From: CAWELS01 sp964468205
GTDB taxonomy: Bacteria; Acidobacteriota; Terriglobia; Bryobacterales; Bryobacteraceae
DNA length: 64,000 nucleotides
Assembly (NCBI GenBank): GCA_964468205.1
Contig: CAYXVG010000020.1
Span: 1-64,000, forward strand
Direction: 5' to 3'
A program made the position numbers and the translations under genes. Below the pieces are notes generated by a model that was not told the DNA's origin, searched no databases, and saw only the letters and a list, made by a program, of their open reading frames with translations. Shown in pieces: positions 17,740 through 27,100 of this stretch. Positions within the stretch are counted from its first letter, which is position 1. Every line of letters begins with the position of its first letter.

Positions 17740-19389
17740 ATGAGATTGAACGCCTGCCTGCTGTGCGTGTTGGCCGCCGCTGGGACCTGCATCCGCGCCG
17801 AGGAAGCTGCCGGAATCCGCTTCCGGCACCAGAAAATCAACTACATTCTGGACAATTCGGAGTCCGCGCGGCGGCATGCGCCGGAGACGATGCAAGGCGG
17901 CGTCGCCGCCTTCGACTACGATAACGATGGCGACCTGGATCTCTACTTCGCTAACGGCGCCGACATCAAGACGCTCGAGAAAAGCGGCGACAACTACTGG
18001 AACCGGCTTTTCGCGAACGATGGCAAGGGCAACTTCACCGACGTCACCGTGAAGGCGGGCCTGAAAGGTTTCGGCTACGACACCGGCCTTGCCACCGCGG
18101 ACTACGACAACGATGGCTATCCTGATGTCTTCATCGGCGGCGTTCACCGCTACACGCTGTACCACAACAACGGCGACGGGACCTTCTCCGATGTGACGAA
18201 GGAGGCGGGACTGGATAAGGCGATCGATCCGGAGTTCGGGCCGATGTGGTCGGTTGGCGGCGCCTGGATGGATGCGGATAACGATGGCCTGCTGGACCTC
18301 TTCGTGGTCAATTATCTGAGCTGGGACCCGGACACGGAGCCGGAGTGCAAGTATGAGGGCGCGCTCGAGTACTGCCATCCCCGGCTCTACAATGAACTGC
18401 CCAATTCCCTCTTCGTCAATAACGGCGACGGCACCTTCCGTGATGTTTCCGCGGCGGCTGGATTGCGGGATTACCCCGGGAAGGGAATGGGCGCCGCAAT
18501 GGCGGACTTTGATGGCGATCACCGGCCCGACGTATTCGTCGCCAACGACAAACTCTTCAATTACCTGTTCCGCAACACTGGCGATCTGACCTTCCAGGAG
18601 ATTGCGTTCGAAGCCGGTGTCGCGCTGCCAGAACACGGCAACTTCATTTCGGGAATGGGCGTCGATGCCAAGGACATGGACAACGACGGCCACGCCGACA
18701 TTGCGTTCGTGGCTCTGGACAACGAGACCTTCCCGCTATACCGGAACCTCGGGGACGGCACTTTCGAGGAGGTGACCTCCAGCACCGGAATGACGATTCA
18801 GAGCCGCTCGATGGCCGGATACAGCCCGGCCATCTTCGACTTCGACAACGACGGCTGGAAGGACCTCTTTGTTTCCCGCGGCCATGTGCAGTCGACGGGC
18901 ATGGCCGAGCGCGTTCTCATCGAACAGCACAACACCGTGTTCCACAATCTCGGGAATATGAAGATCGAAGCGCGAACCGAATCGGCCGGCTTCGACGCCG
19001 CCCCGCCGAAACGCCACCGCGGCTCCGCCCATGGGGACTTCAACGGGGACGGGCGGGTCGACCTCGCCGTATCCGCCCTCCGGAAGGAAGCTGAAATCTG
19101 GATCAATGACGGAGGGGCCGGCAATCACTGGCTGTACGTGGACCTCGAGGGAACGAAGAGCAACCGTGACGGCATCGGCACGAAACTCAGAATCGTCACT
19201 GCCTCCGGCGAACAGTACAATCACCACTCCCATGCGGCCGGCTATGCTTCCTCGAGCGCCGGCCCGGTCCATTTCGGGCTTGGTAAGGACAAGGTCGTCA
19301 AACTCCTCGATATACGCTGGCCCTCAGGCACTGTCCAGAAGCTGGAAAACATTTCCGCCAACCAGGTTCTGAAGGTGAAGGAGCCGTAG
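17740..19389 (+). CDS. CRTAC1-type FG-GAP/VCBS repeat protein with ASPIC/UnbV domain (copy 1)
   Basis: The 549-residue exported protein has a signal peptide (MRLNACLLCVLAAAGTCIRA). At least seven calcium-binding DxDxDG-type repeats follow (DYDNDGDLDLYF, DYDNDGYPDVFI, DADNDGLLDLFV, DFDGDHRPDVFV, DMDNDGHADIAF, DFDNDGWKDLFV, DFNGDGRVDLAV), predicting an integrin-alpha-like seven-blade propeller. The C-terminal about 80 residues match ASPIC/UnbV (SNRDGIGTKLRI, then AGYASSSAGPVHFGLG and IRWPSGTVQ). A surface adhesion or ligand-binding role is inferred from the fold. The ATG at 17740 fits the signal peptide; the frame is open further upstream. It follows the TPR gene by 125 bp. Confidence 0.88.
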   Translation: MRLNACLLCVLAAAGTCIRAEEAAGIRFRHQKINYILDNSESARRHAPETMQGGVAAFDYDNDGDLDLYFANGADIKTLEKSGDNYWNRLFANDGKGNFTDVTVKAGLKGFGYDTGLATADYDNDGYPDVFIGGVHRYTLYHNNGDGTFSDVTKEAGLDKAIDPEFGPMWSVGGAWMDADNDGLLDLFVVNYLSWDPDTEPECKYEGALEYCHPRLYNELPNSLFVNNGDGTFRDVSAAAGLRDYPGKGMGAAMADFDGDHRPDVFVANDKLFNYLFRNTGDLTFQEIAFEAGVALPEHGNFISGMGVDAKDMDNDGHADIAFVALDNETFPLYRNLGDGTFEEVTSSTGMTIQSRSMAGYSPAIFDFDNDGWKDLFVSRGHVQSTGMAERVLIEQHNTVFHNLGNMKIEARTESAGFDAAPPKRHRGSAHGDFNGDGRVDLAVSALRKEAEIWINDGGAGNHWLYVDLEGTKSNRDGIGTKLRIVTASGEQYNHHSHAAGYASSSAGPVHFGLGKDKVVKLLDIRWPSGTVQKLENISANQVLKVKEP

Positions 19390-19439
19390 GCGGGACTGCC
19401 CCGGCCCGCATCCGGCCGGCGGCAATCGAGCGCCCCTGG

Positions 19440-21101
19440 CTACTCCCTTATCACCACCACCTGATTCGCAGCCACGTCCTCGATCGTCGTGACTTTTCCG
19501 GAGGGCCACATCACCTCGATCGCATCCACCTTCACGGCGCTCCCCAGGCCAAAGTGCAGCGGCCCTGCGCTCGCGGAAGCATACCCGGAACTGGTGGCGA
19601 AATGGTTGTGCTGCCTCTGACCGCCGGCCACCACCTCGACGCGCGCCCCGACTCCGTCCCGGTTGCTTGCACGGCCGACCAGTCTCACCGCAATCCAGTG
19701 CGCCTCGCCCGGGCTTTCATTGATCCACAACTCCGCTCCGGCATTGATCGCCGTGACCACCAGGTCCAGCCGCCCGTCACCGTTGAAATCCCCATACGCA
19801 ACCCCGCGGTGGCGCCGTCGCGGCCCGGCGGCAAACCCGGCTTCCGCGGTGTACGCCCGCAGCCGGCCGTTGCCCAAGTTGCGAAAGACGGTGTTGTGCT
19901 GTTCAATGACCCACTGGTTTTTCATGTCGGGTCCCTGGACGTGACCCCGCGAGACGAACAGGTCTTTCCAGCCGTCATTGTCGAAATCGGCGAGTACCGG
20001 CCCATATCCAGCCATCTCCCGTGCCTGGCTTGCGAGGCCGGAACGGTTGGTAACTTCGACGAACGCTCCCCGGCCGTTGTTGCGGAATAGGGGAAAAGTC
20101 TCGTTATCAAGAGCGACGATCGCGATATCCGGCCAAGCGTCGTTGTCAAAATCCCGGAAGTCCGTCCCCATGCCAGAGATTTCCATGCCATGCTCCGCCA
20201 GGGCCACGCCGGCCTCGAAGGCAATCTCCTCGAATTTCCCCGACCCGTTGTTCCGGAACAAGAAGTTGAAAGTCTTGTCGTTGCTGACGAAGATGTCCTG
20301 GTCGCCGTCGCCATCAAAATCGGCCGCCGCCGCCCCCATTCCCTTGCCGACGTGGCCGCGGATGCCGGACTCGCCGCTCACATCTTCGAACGTGCCGTCG
20401 CCCCGGTTGCGAAACAGGCGGTTTGGTAGGCCGTCGTAGTGCTTCGGGTGGCAGTAGCCGGTGCAAATCGGCTCCCGGTCCATGCTCCAACGCAGGTAAT
20501 TCACCACGAACAGGTCCAGCCAGCCGTCATTGTCGTAATCGAACCAGACTCCAGCCACCGCCCACAGTGGACCGTATTCGGAATCCACGACCGCAAGGCC
20601 CGCCTCTTCCGTAACGACGGAGTAGGTTCCGTCCCCGTTGTTGCGGTAAAGATCGTTGCGATGGACGCCGGCCAGGAACAGGTCCTGATCTCCGTCGTTG
20701 TCGTAGTCGGCGATAGCAACGCCGGAATCATAGCCGGCGCCGGCCAATCCGCTCTGTTCAGTGACGTCGGTGAACTGTCCGTTCCCGTCATTGGCGAGCA
20801 GGCGGTTCCAAAACTTAGCGCCAGTCTTCACGAGGTCCGGCATGCTCGCGCCGTTGGTGAAGAACAGGTCAAGGCCGCCGTCGTTGTCGTAGTCGAAAGC
20901 GGCGACACCGCCGGCCATTGTCGCCGGCGTGAATCGTTTTCCCTCCAGGCGTTCCGAAGTCTCCAATGTCACTGGCAGCGGGTGGTAAGAGAAGCGGATC
21001 GGGCTATTCTCCTGGCCGGCCAACAGCGCCGCCCACAAACCGACGCCGGCGATTAGTCTGGAACTCGTCCCCACGACTCCTATTGCACTGTGAATGCGCA
21101 C
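19440..21101 (-). CDS. CRTAC1-type FG-GAP/VCBS repeat protein with ASPIC/UnbV domain (copy 2)
   Basis: The 553-residue protein has the same architecture as its convergent neighbour. A hydrophobic N-terminus (about residues 14-28) acts as signal peptide. Seven DxDxDG repeats follow (DYDNDGGLDLFF, DYDNDGDQDLFL, DYDNDGWLDLFV, DFDGDGDQDIFV, DFDNDAWPDIAI, DFDNDGWKDLFV, DFNGDGRLDLVV). The ASPIC/UnbV end carries SNRDGVGARVEV, SGYASASAGPLHFGLG and VMWPSGKVT. Long stretches are near-identical to copy 1 (VALDNETFPL, DNDGWKDLFVSRGHVQ, EQHNTVF), so the two are paralogues. Their stop codons are 50 bp apart on opposite strands. The fifth repeat has Ala in place of Gly (DNDAW), which may weaken that calcium site. 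Confidence 0.88.
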   Translation of the reverse strand: MRIHSAIGVVGTSSRLIAGVGLWAALLAGQENSPIRFSYHPLPVTLETSERLEGKRFTPATMAGGVAAFDYDNDGGLDLFFTNGASMPDLVKTGAKFWNRLLANDGNGQFTDVTEQSGLAGAGYDSGVAIADYDNDGDQDLFLAGVHRNDLYRNNGDGTYSVVTEEAGLAVVDSEYGPLWAVAGVWFDYDNDGWLDLFVVNYLRWSMDREPICTGYCHPKHYDGLPNRLFRNRGDGTFEDVSGESGIRGHVGKGMGAAAADFDGDGDQDIFVSNDKTFNFLFRNNGSGKFEEIAFEAGVALAEHGMEISGMGTDFRDFDNDAWPDIAIVALDNETFPLFRNNGRGAFVEVTNRSGLASQAREMAGYGPVLADFDNDGWKDLFVSRGHVQGPDMKNQWVIEQHNTVFRNLGNGRLRAYTAEAGFAAGPRRRHRGVAYGDFNGDGRLDLVVTAINAGAELWINESPGEAHWIAVRLVGRASNRDGVGARVEVVAGGQRQHNHFATSSGYASASAGPLHFGLGSAVKVDAIEVMWPSGKVTTIEDVAANQVVVIRE

Positions 21102-21258
21102 TGTTTCTCAACCCCGCCGAAGGGAAATCCCGCCGCGGCGCGCGGGCTGTTTCGGCGCTTCTCCCCACGGGGGACAAAGCGGCCCAGAGCGGGGACGGGC
21201 GCATGAAGCTGTCATCGCCGGCTATGCGTGGACAAGTTCCCGCTCCCTGCGAAGCGGC

Positions 21259-22980
21259 CTACATCGTTGCGCGGGAGCCCAGGCTGATGGGCGGCTTCGG
21301 GCCGCCGCAGAATGGCCGTTCTTGCTGATCTTCCGGTCTCTGGCAGGTCTCGAGACCCTGCAACTCGGCAATCAGGTCAAGCAGTTTTCGCGTCGCTTCT
21401 TCGCAATTCGCCCGCTGAGCATCGGAAACGAACTTGTAGCGGGCGGGCTCGGTCCCGGTAGAAAGGAGTTGGAGGAGCGCGGGATCGCCCGGCATGCCGT
21501 GAGCGACGTTGTTCCCAAGCTGGTTGAGCATCCGCATCAGGGCCGCCATGCCGGAGCGGTAACGGATCCATCGGTGGCTTTCCCACGACATGGGCGCCGG
21601 TTCCTCCTGCTGATCGAAGCGCTCCCGCAGCCGGATTCCCGCCGTCTCGCCGCGCGTCGCCAGTTCTTCGATTGTGCCGGGAGCCATGCTGAGATTCAGA
21701 CCGCCCTCGCCCGGCTTGAGCCAGATTTCGGCCACGCGGTCGCGGTAACCCGGCAGTGGGAGGAAGCTGTTGTCGTGCCAGTTCTGCGCGGAACGGAAGA
21801 TGGCCATCGCCAGGCCGGCAAGTTCACCGAGGGCGGTACTGGAGCCGCCAAAGGGAGTCCGGAGGTCGCGGACGGCGTCTTCCGGCCGCTTCGGCAGATA
21901 AACGAAGTTATCGACACCGTGTCGCGTGGGCTCGCCGTCGCTGCCGGTGTCTTGCAGGTTGATGGCGATGGTGGGCCAGCGGGGGAAAAGGGAATCGTAA
22001 CGGTGGACTGGGAAGTTGGAAGTAATGCCGCCGTCGCTGAACCACACCCTCTCGATCGGCTGCGCGGGGTTCTCGTAGTTCACGGCATAGAGAGGCACCA
22101 TTGTAAAGAGAGCCGGGAAAGATAAACTCATCCGGATGGCGACAATCACCGGAAGCTTATCCTCCACCGGAAGGGGAAGCTTCCCGTCCCTTTTGAGGCT
22201 CGGCGAGTCAATCTGTTCCGCCTCGCCGATGAGATACTCCATGACGTTGCCTGGAAACAGAGCCTTCCACTCATCCGGATCGAATGCGAAGATTTTCTCG
22301 TCGAAGGGCAACTCAAACGGCCGCCCGAAAGTGAGACTGGTGGTGACGGCCCGGAAGTCAATGGCCCGCGGGCCGCTGATCGTGCCTTGCAAGGAGTCCG
22401 GCACCGGGGCGCGCCAGAGATCGCCAAAGGTCAGCGGGTGGGGGTTGCCGCCCGTGCCGGCCGTGTCGTCGAGCAGGTTGCTCAACCACTCGGTGAGCGG
22501 TTCGATGGTTGCGCCGTCGCGGTTGCCGTTGGCCATGCCGCTGCAAAGCCCGTACCCTTGCTCGAAAAAGGGCCGCAGGGTACGCTTGAACGTGAGGAGC
22601 CGCCCTATCGCGCGCGGCCACCAAAGGAGCCGCTCTATCCAGGTACGGTGCGCGGAGTCGAGTTTGTCGATGGCAAGCCGGAAGAGCGGTGCAGTGGCTT
22701 TGTCCGGCCGGAACAAGCTGAGCAGATTGTCGCCGTCCGCAAGAATCGCCGGCAGCTTTTCGAGTGCGGCGAAGCCGGCGGTGGTTTTCTCGACGCGGCG
22801 CCTATATTCGGCCGCGGCAGCCACGCCCGCGGCAATGGCGCCGGCCGAGGTCCCGCCGACGCCAACGAGATGAAACCTCTCGGCGATACGGCAAATCGCC
22901 GGCGGATAGACAACGCCGCTCGTGATCCCGCCCCGCATCACCAGATCGCAACAGCGGTCTAATACCCGATATTGCTCCAT
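21259..22980 (-). CDS. Patatin-like phospholipase family protein
   Basis: The 573-residue protein has the patatin catalytic layout near its N-terminus: the glycine-rich oxyanion region MRGGITSGVVYPP (15-27), the nucleophile elbow GTSAG (43-47, Ser45), and a downstream SDGGITSNFPV segment carrying the Asp of the Ser-Asp dyad. Patatins are acyl hydrolases acting on membrane lipids. It is longer than minimal bacterial patatins (about 300 residues), with insertions and a roughly 150-residue C-terminal extension. No signal peptide is seen, so it is probably cytosolic or peripheral. AGGAGG eight bases upstream supports the ATG. It lies 84 bp upstream of a LysR gene's end and is not clearly linked to it. 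Confidence 0.87.
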   Translation of the reverse strand: MEQYRVLDRCCDLVMRGGITSGVVYPPAICRIAERFHLVGVGGTSAGAIAAGVAAAAEYRRRVEKTTAGFAALEKLPAILADGDNLLSLFRPDKATAPLFRLAIDKLDSAHRTWIERLLWWPRAIGRLLTFKRTLRPFFEQGYGLCSGMANGNRDGATIEPLTEWLSNLLDDTAGTGGNPHPLTFGDLWRAPVPDSLQGTISGPRAIDFRAVTTSLTFGRPFELPFDEKIFAFDPDEWKALFPGNVMEYLIGEAEQIDSPSLKRDGKLPLPVEDKLPVIVAIRMSLSFPALFTMVPLYAVNYENPAQPIERVWFSDGGITSNFPVHRYDSLFPRWPTIAINLQDTGSDGEPTRHGVDNFVYLPKRPEDAVRDLRTPFGGSSTALGELAGLAMAIFRSAQNWHDNSFLPLPGYRDRVAEIWLKPGEGGLNLSMAPGTIEELATRGETAGIRLRERFDQQEEPAPMSWESHRWIRYRSGMAALMRMLNQLGNNVAHGMPGDPALLQLLSTGTEPARYKFVSDAQRANCEEATRKLLDLIAELQGLETCQRPEDQQERPFCGGPKPPISLGSRATM

Positions 22981-23064
22981 GGAATTCCCTCCTGACCAGA
23001 GCCAGTATTATAATGCAGGATCCGCAAAAACCAATGAGATAAATTAGGTGGGAAGGGCGAAGGG

Positions 23065-23964
23065 TCAGCGGCCCGGACGCAGGCCGCCGTTGCTGTCAAG
23101 CTGGTCAAGGAAGGCCCGGGCCGCGGGATTGAACCGTTTCCGGCGGCGGTGGATGATGCCCAACGGCCGGTACAGGCCCGGTGATTCTAGCGGGATACCG
23201 ATGAGCCGTTCCTGGGCGACATCGTCGGCGATCATCTGCTCGGGCAGAATGCCAATCCCGGCTCCGAGAGCCACCGCTTCTTTGATCATGAGCACGTTGT
23301 CGAATTGCATAACTCGATGCACTTCGATGCCATGGTCGCGAAAATAGCGCTGGAGTTCCCGGCTGATCGGGAGATCGTCATCAAAGCCGACGAAATCCTG
23401 CCCGTTTAGAAGCGCCGGCTCGAGGAACGTGTTGACGGCCAGGGGATGGTCTGGACGGGTCGCCACCAGCATGACCTCATCCCGCCATGGAATGACGGCC
23501 AAGTCACGGCTGGGCTCTGGGTAGCTCACAAGTCCAATGTCGGCGTTATCGTCGCGCACGGCTTGGTACACCCTCTCGGGCCGGAGGAAATCGACCGAGA
23601 GTTCGGCCTCCGGATAGCGGCGGCGAAACTCCCCCTCCCACCGGGACATCTCGGATAGGCCGACCGAGTAGATGCAGGCAACCCTCACCAACCCCTCCAC
23701 CCGGGCCTTAACGCTCTCCATCGCCGCGTCAAATTCTTCCCTCCGCCGCAATACATCCCGGCAAAACTGGTAGTACACCACCCCGGCGGGGGTGAGTTTT
23801 AAAGGGCGAGTGGACCGGTCAAGGAGTTTCACCCCGAAGCTCCGCTCTATATCCTGCACATGCTGACTGGCGGCTGATTGACTGATCTCATGTAGTTCCG
23901 CGCCGCGAGTAATGGAGCGCTCACGGGCTATATCCCTGAAAAGATGGAGTCTGTCTAGGTCCAC
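23065..23964 (-). CDS. LysR-family regulator, likely controls gltBD (GltC-like)
   Basis: The 299-residue protein has an N-terminal LysR helix-turn-helix (LHLFRDIARERSITRGAELH, then SQSAASQHVQDIERSFG) and a C-terminal periplasmic-binding-protein-like effector domain (about 90-295). The start codon is GTG at 23964. It is divergent from gltBD, with 139 bp between starts. This is the gltC-gltAB arrangement of Bacillus, where GltC senses 2-oxoglutarate/glutamate and activates glutamate synthase. By position it is proposed to regulate gltBD here and perhaps itself. Effector and target are inference; the family call is firm. Confidence 0.88.
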   Translation of the reverse strand: MDLDRLHLFRDIARERSITRGAELHEISQSAASQHVQDIERSFGVKLLDRSTRPLKLTPAGVVYYQFCRDVLRRREEFDAAMESVKARVEGLVRVACIYSVGLSEMSRWEGEFRRRYPEAELSVDFLRPERVYQAVRDDNADIGLVSYPEPSRDLAVIPWRDEVMLVATRPDHPLAVNTFLEPALLNGQDFVGFDDDLPISRELQRYFRDHGIEVHRVMQFDNVLMIKEAVALGAGIGILPEQMIADDVAQERLIGIPLESPGLYRPLGIIHRRRKRFNPAARAFLDQLDSNGGLRPGR

Positions 23965-23988
23965 GTGTTCGATTCTATCATAAGTCTA

Positions 23989-24037
23989 CCTAATGTTGCT
24001 GTGCGTAGATTTATCATTGCCTAATCTTGTCGCTGTG
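23989..24037. promoter_or_regulatory. Candidate LysR binding region: repeated CCTAAT...CTGTG element
   Basis: CCTAATGTTGCTGTG (23989-24003) and CCTAATCTTGTCGCTGTG (24020-24037) are imperfect direct repeats starting 31 bp apart, about three helical turns. They lie between the divergent lysR and gltB genes and overlap the proposed gltB promoter. This suits a LysR-type activator, but it is not a proven site. Confidence 0.4.
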
Positions 24038-24044
24038 TTATACT
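24017..24044 (+). promoter_or_regulatory. Candidate gltB promoter
   Basis: TTGCCT (24017-24022) and TATACT (24039-24044) are separated by 16 bp, about 60 bp before the chosen gltB start. A moderate -35 fits an activator-dependent promoter. Confidence 0.5.
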
Positions 24045-24103
24045 CTCTGTACGGCCTACCTGGCACGAAGGCGGTAGTGCTTCTTCCCGAGGAAACCTGC
24101 ACT

Positions 24104-27100
24104 ATGATTAAATTCGGCTCATACGGCCTTCCGGCCGCACAAGGACTCTACGATCCGTCGCTCGAGCGCGACGCCTGCGGGATCGGCTTCGTAGCGAATT
24201 TCAAGGGGCAAAAAACCCACGAGGTAATCAAGAAGGGGCTGCAAGTCCTCATCAATCTAACGCACCGCGGCGCCTGCGGCTGCGACCCCGACACCGGTGA
24301 CGGGGCCGGTGTCTTGATCCAGATCCCACATGACTACTTTTCCAAGGAGTGCTCGAAGCTCGGCTTCACTTTGCCTCCGGTTGGCGAGTACGGTGCGGGG
24401 ATGATGTTCCTGCCCACGCGGAAGGACTCCCGTCTGGTGTGCGAGGGTCACATCGAGCGGATTGCGCAGGAAGAGGGCCTGGAGATTCTCGGATGGCGGG
24501 AGACGCCAGGGAACCCGGACGCGATTGGGTGGCTGGCGCGGTCCTCACAGCCATTCATTGAGCAGGTCTTCGTCCGCGGTCCCCGCGAGATGAGCCAGGA
24601 TGAACTGGAACGCAAGCTTTACGTGGTAATGAAGCGGGCTGAAAATGAAGTTGCGGCCGCGGAGATCAGGGGAAAAGAAGCGTTCTACATCTGCTCGCTG
24701 TCCACCAAGACGATTGTCTACAAGGGTTTGCTCTTGGCTCCGCAGATTGAGCAATTCTACCGGGATCTGGCCAATCCGGAGGTCGTGAGCGCGATTGCCC
24801 TCGTCCACCAGCGCTTCTCGACGAACACCTTCCCCACCTGGCCCCTCGCGCATCCGTACCGGTACATTTGTCACAACGGGGAAATCAACACGGTCCGGGG
24901 CAACGTCAACTGGATGCGCGCCCGCGAGGCGGTGTTGGAGTGCGAGCATTTCGGAGGCGATCTCCAGAAACTATTTCCGGTGATTACTCCCGGGGTGAGC
25001 GACTCGGCGAGCATCGATAACGCCGTGCAACTGCTCCATCTGGCGGGCCGCAACCTTCCCCACGTGATGGCGATGCTGATTCCGGAAGCCTGGGATCATG
25101 ACAACACTCTCAGCGACGAGAAGAAGGCTTTCTATGAGTATCACGCGTCGCTTATGGAGCCGTGGGACGGCCCGGCTGCGATCGCTTTTACCGACGGATC
25201 AGTAATCGGCGCGACTCTGGACCGCAATGGCCTGCGTCCAGCCCGCTATGTGGTAACCCACGACGATATGCTCATCATGGCGTCCGAGACGGGTGTACTG
25301 CCAGTGAAGCCGGAGAACGTAAAGGCCAAGGGACGCCTGCAGCCGGGCAAAATGCTGCTCGCGGACCTCAACGAGGGCCGGATCATACCTGACGACGAGA
25401 TAAAGCGCCGGCTCGCCGGCCGGCGCCCGTACTGGCAATGGCTGAACGAGAACCAGATCAAACTCTCGAACCTGCCGGCCCCGCCGCGATGGCACAAACC
25501 AGATTTCGAGACGATGGTACGCCGCCAGCGGGCGTTCGGCTACACCGACGAGGACCTGCGCAACCTCATGGCCCCGATGGCAATGAAGGGCTTGGACCCA
25601 GTCGGTTCGATGGGCACTGACGTGCCGCTCGCTTGTCTTTCCGAGCGTCCACAGCCACTGTTCAACTACTTCAAGCAGCTCTTTGCCCAGGTCACCAACC
25701 CCGCCATAGACCCGATTCGTGAAGATACAGTGATGAGCCTCTGCAGCTACATCGGCACGGAGCGGAACATCCTGGCCGAGACGCCGCAGCACTGCCACAC
25801 GCTGAAGCTTCCGCACCCAATTCTCTCGAATTATGACCTTGAAAAGATGCGCCGGGTGAGTTGGGGCGATTTCCTCGCTACCACATTGATGACAGTGTTC
25901 CGGGCCGATGGCGGGGAGAAGGAACTGAAACGCGCGGTGGACGCCCTCTGCCGGCGTGCCTCGTGGGCCATCAAGAGCGGCTACACGCTGCTCATTCTGT
26001 CGGATCGGGCGGTGGACGAAAACTACGCGCCAATTCCGAGCCTGCTCGCCCTCTCCGCCGTGCATCACCATCTGATTCGGGAGGGGACGCGGACTCAGGT
26101 CGCGTTAATCGTGGAAAGCGGCGAGCCACGCGAGGTGCAGCACTTCTGTCTGCTTATCGGTTATGGGGCCAGCGCGATTAATCCCTATCTGGCGTTCGGA
26201 ACTCTCGAGAACATGGTCAACCGCGGCGATCTCGGCGATGAGATGACCGTCGAGAAGGCTCATGCGAACTATGTGAAGGCCATTAACAAGGGCCTGTTAA
26301 AAGTCTTCTCGAAGATGGGTATCTCGACCCTGCAAAGCTACCGGGGCGCTCAGATCTTCGAGGCGATCGGCCTGGACAAGGGACTGGTGGATAAGTACTT
26401 CACCGGTACGGCGTCGCGCATTAACGGCGTCGGCCTTGAGGTGTTGGCTCGCGAGGCGAAAATGAAGCACGATTTCGCTTACGAACCGATCAGCGAACAC
26501 GATACGGAACTGGCCGTCGGCGGCAACCTGGCCTGGCGGATTCGCGGCGAGTACCACCTCAACAATCCCGTCTCGATTGCCACGCTGCAACACTCGGTGC
26601 GCCAGAATAGCTGGGACAACTACCAACAGTTCGCACAATCGGTGAACGATCAGAGCCGCCAGTTTTGCACCATCCGCGGTCTGCTCGAGTTCCGGCCGGC
26701 GGCGAGGCCCGTCCCGCTGGACGAGGTGCAACCCGCCGCCGAGATCGTGCGGCGCTTCTGCACGGGCGCCATTTCATTCGGCGCGATCAGCAAGGAGGCG
26801 CACGAGACGCTGGCAATCGCGATGAACGAGATCGGCGGCCGCTCGAACACGGGAGAGGGTGGCGAGGACGAGGAGCGCTTCAAGGACAACCGCCGTAGCG
26901 CGGTCAAACAGGTGGCCTCGGGACGCTTCGGCGTCACCGTGAACTACCTGGTCAACGCTGACGAACTACAGATCAAGATCGCCCAGGGCGCGAAACCCGG
27001 CGAGGGCGGCCAGTTGCCCGGGCATAAGGTGAGCGAGGATATCGCCCGTGTTCGCTATTCCATTCCCGGCGTGGGTCTGATCTCTCCGCCGCCACATCAC

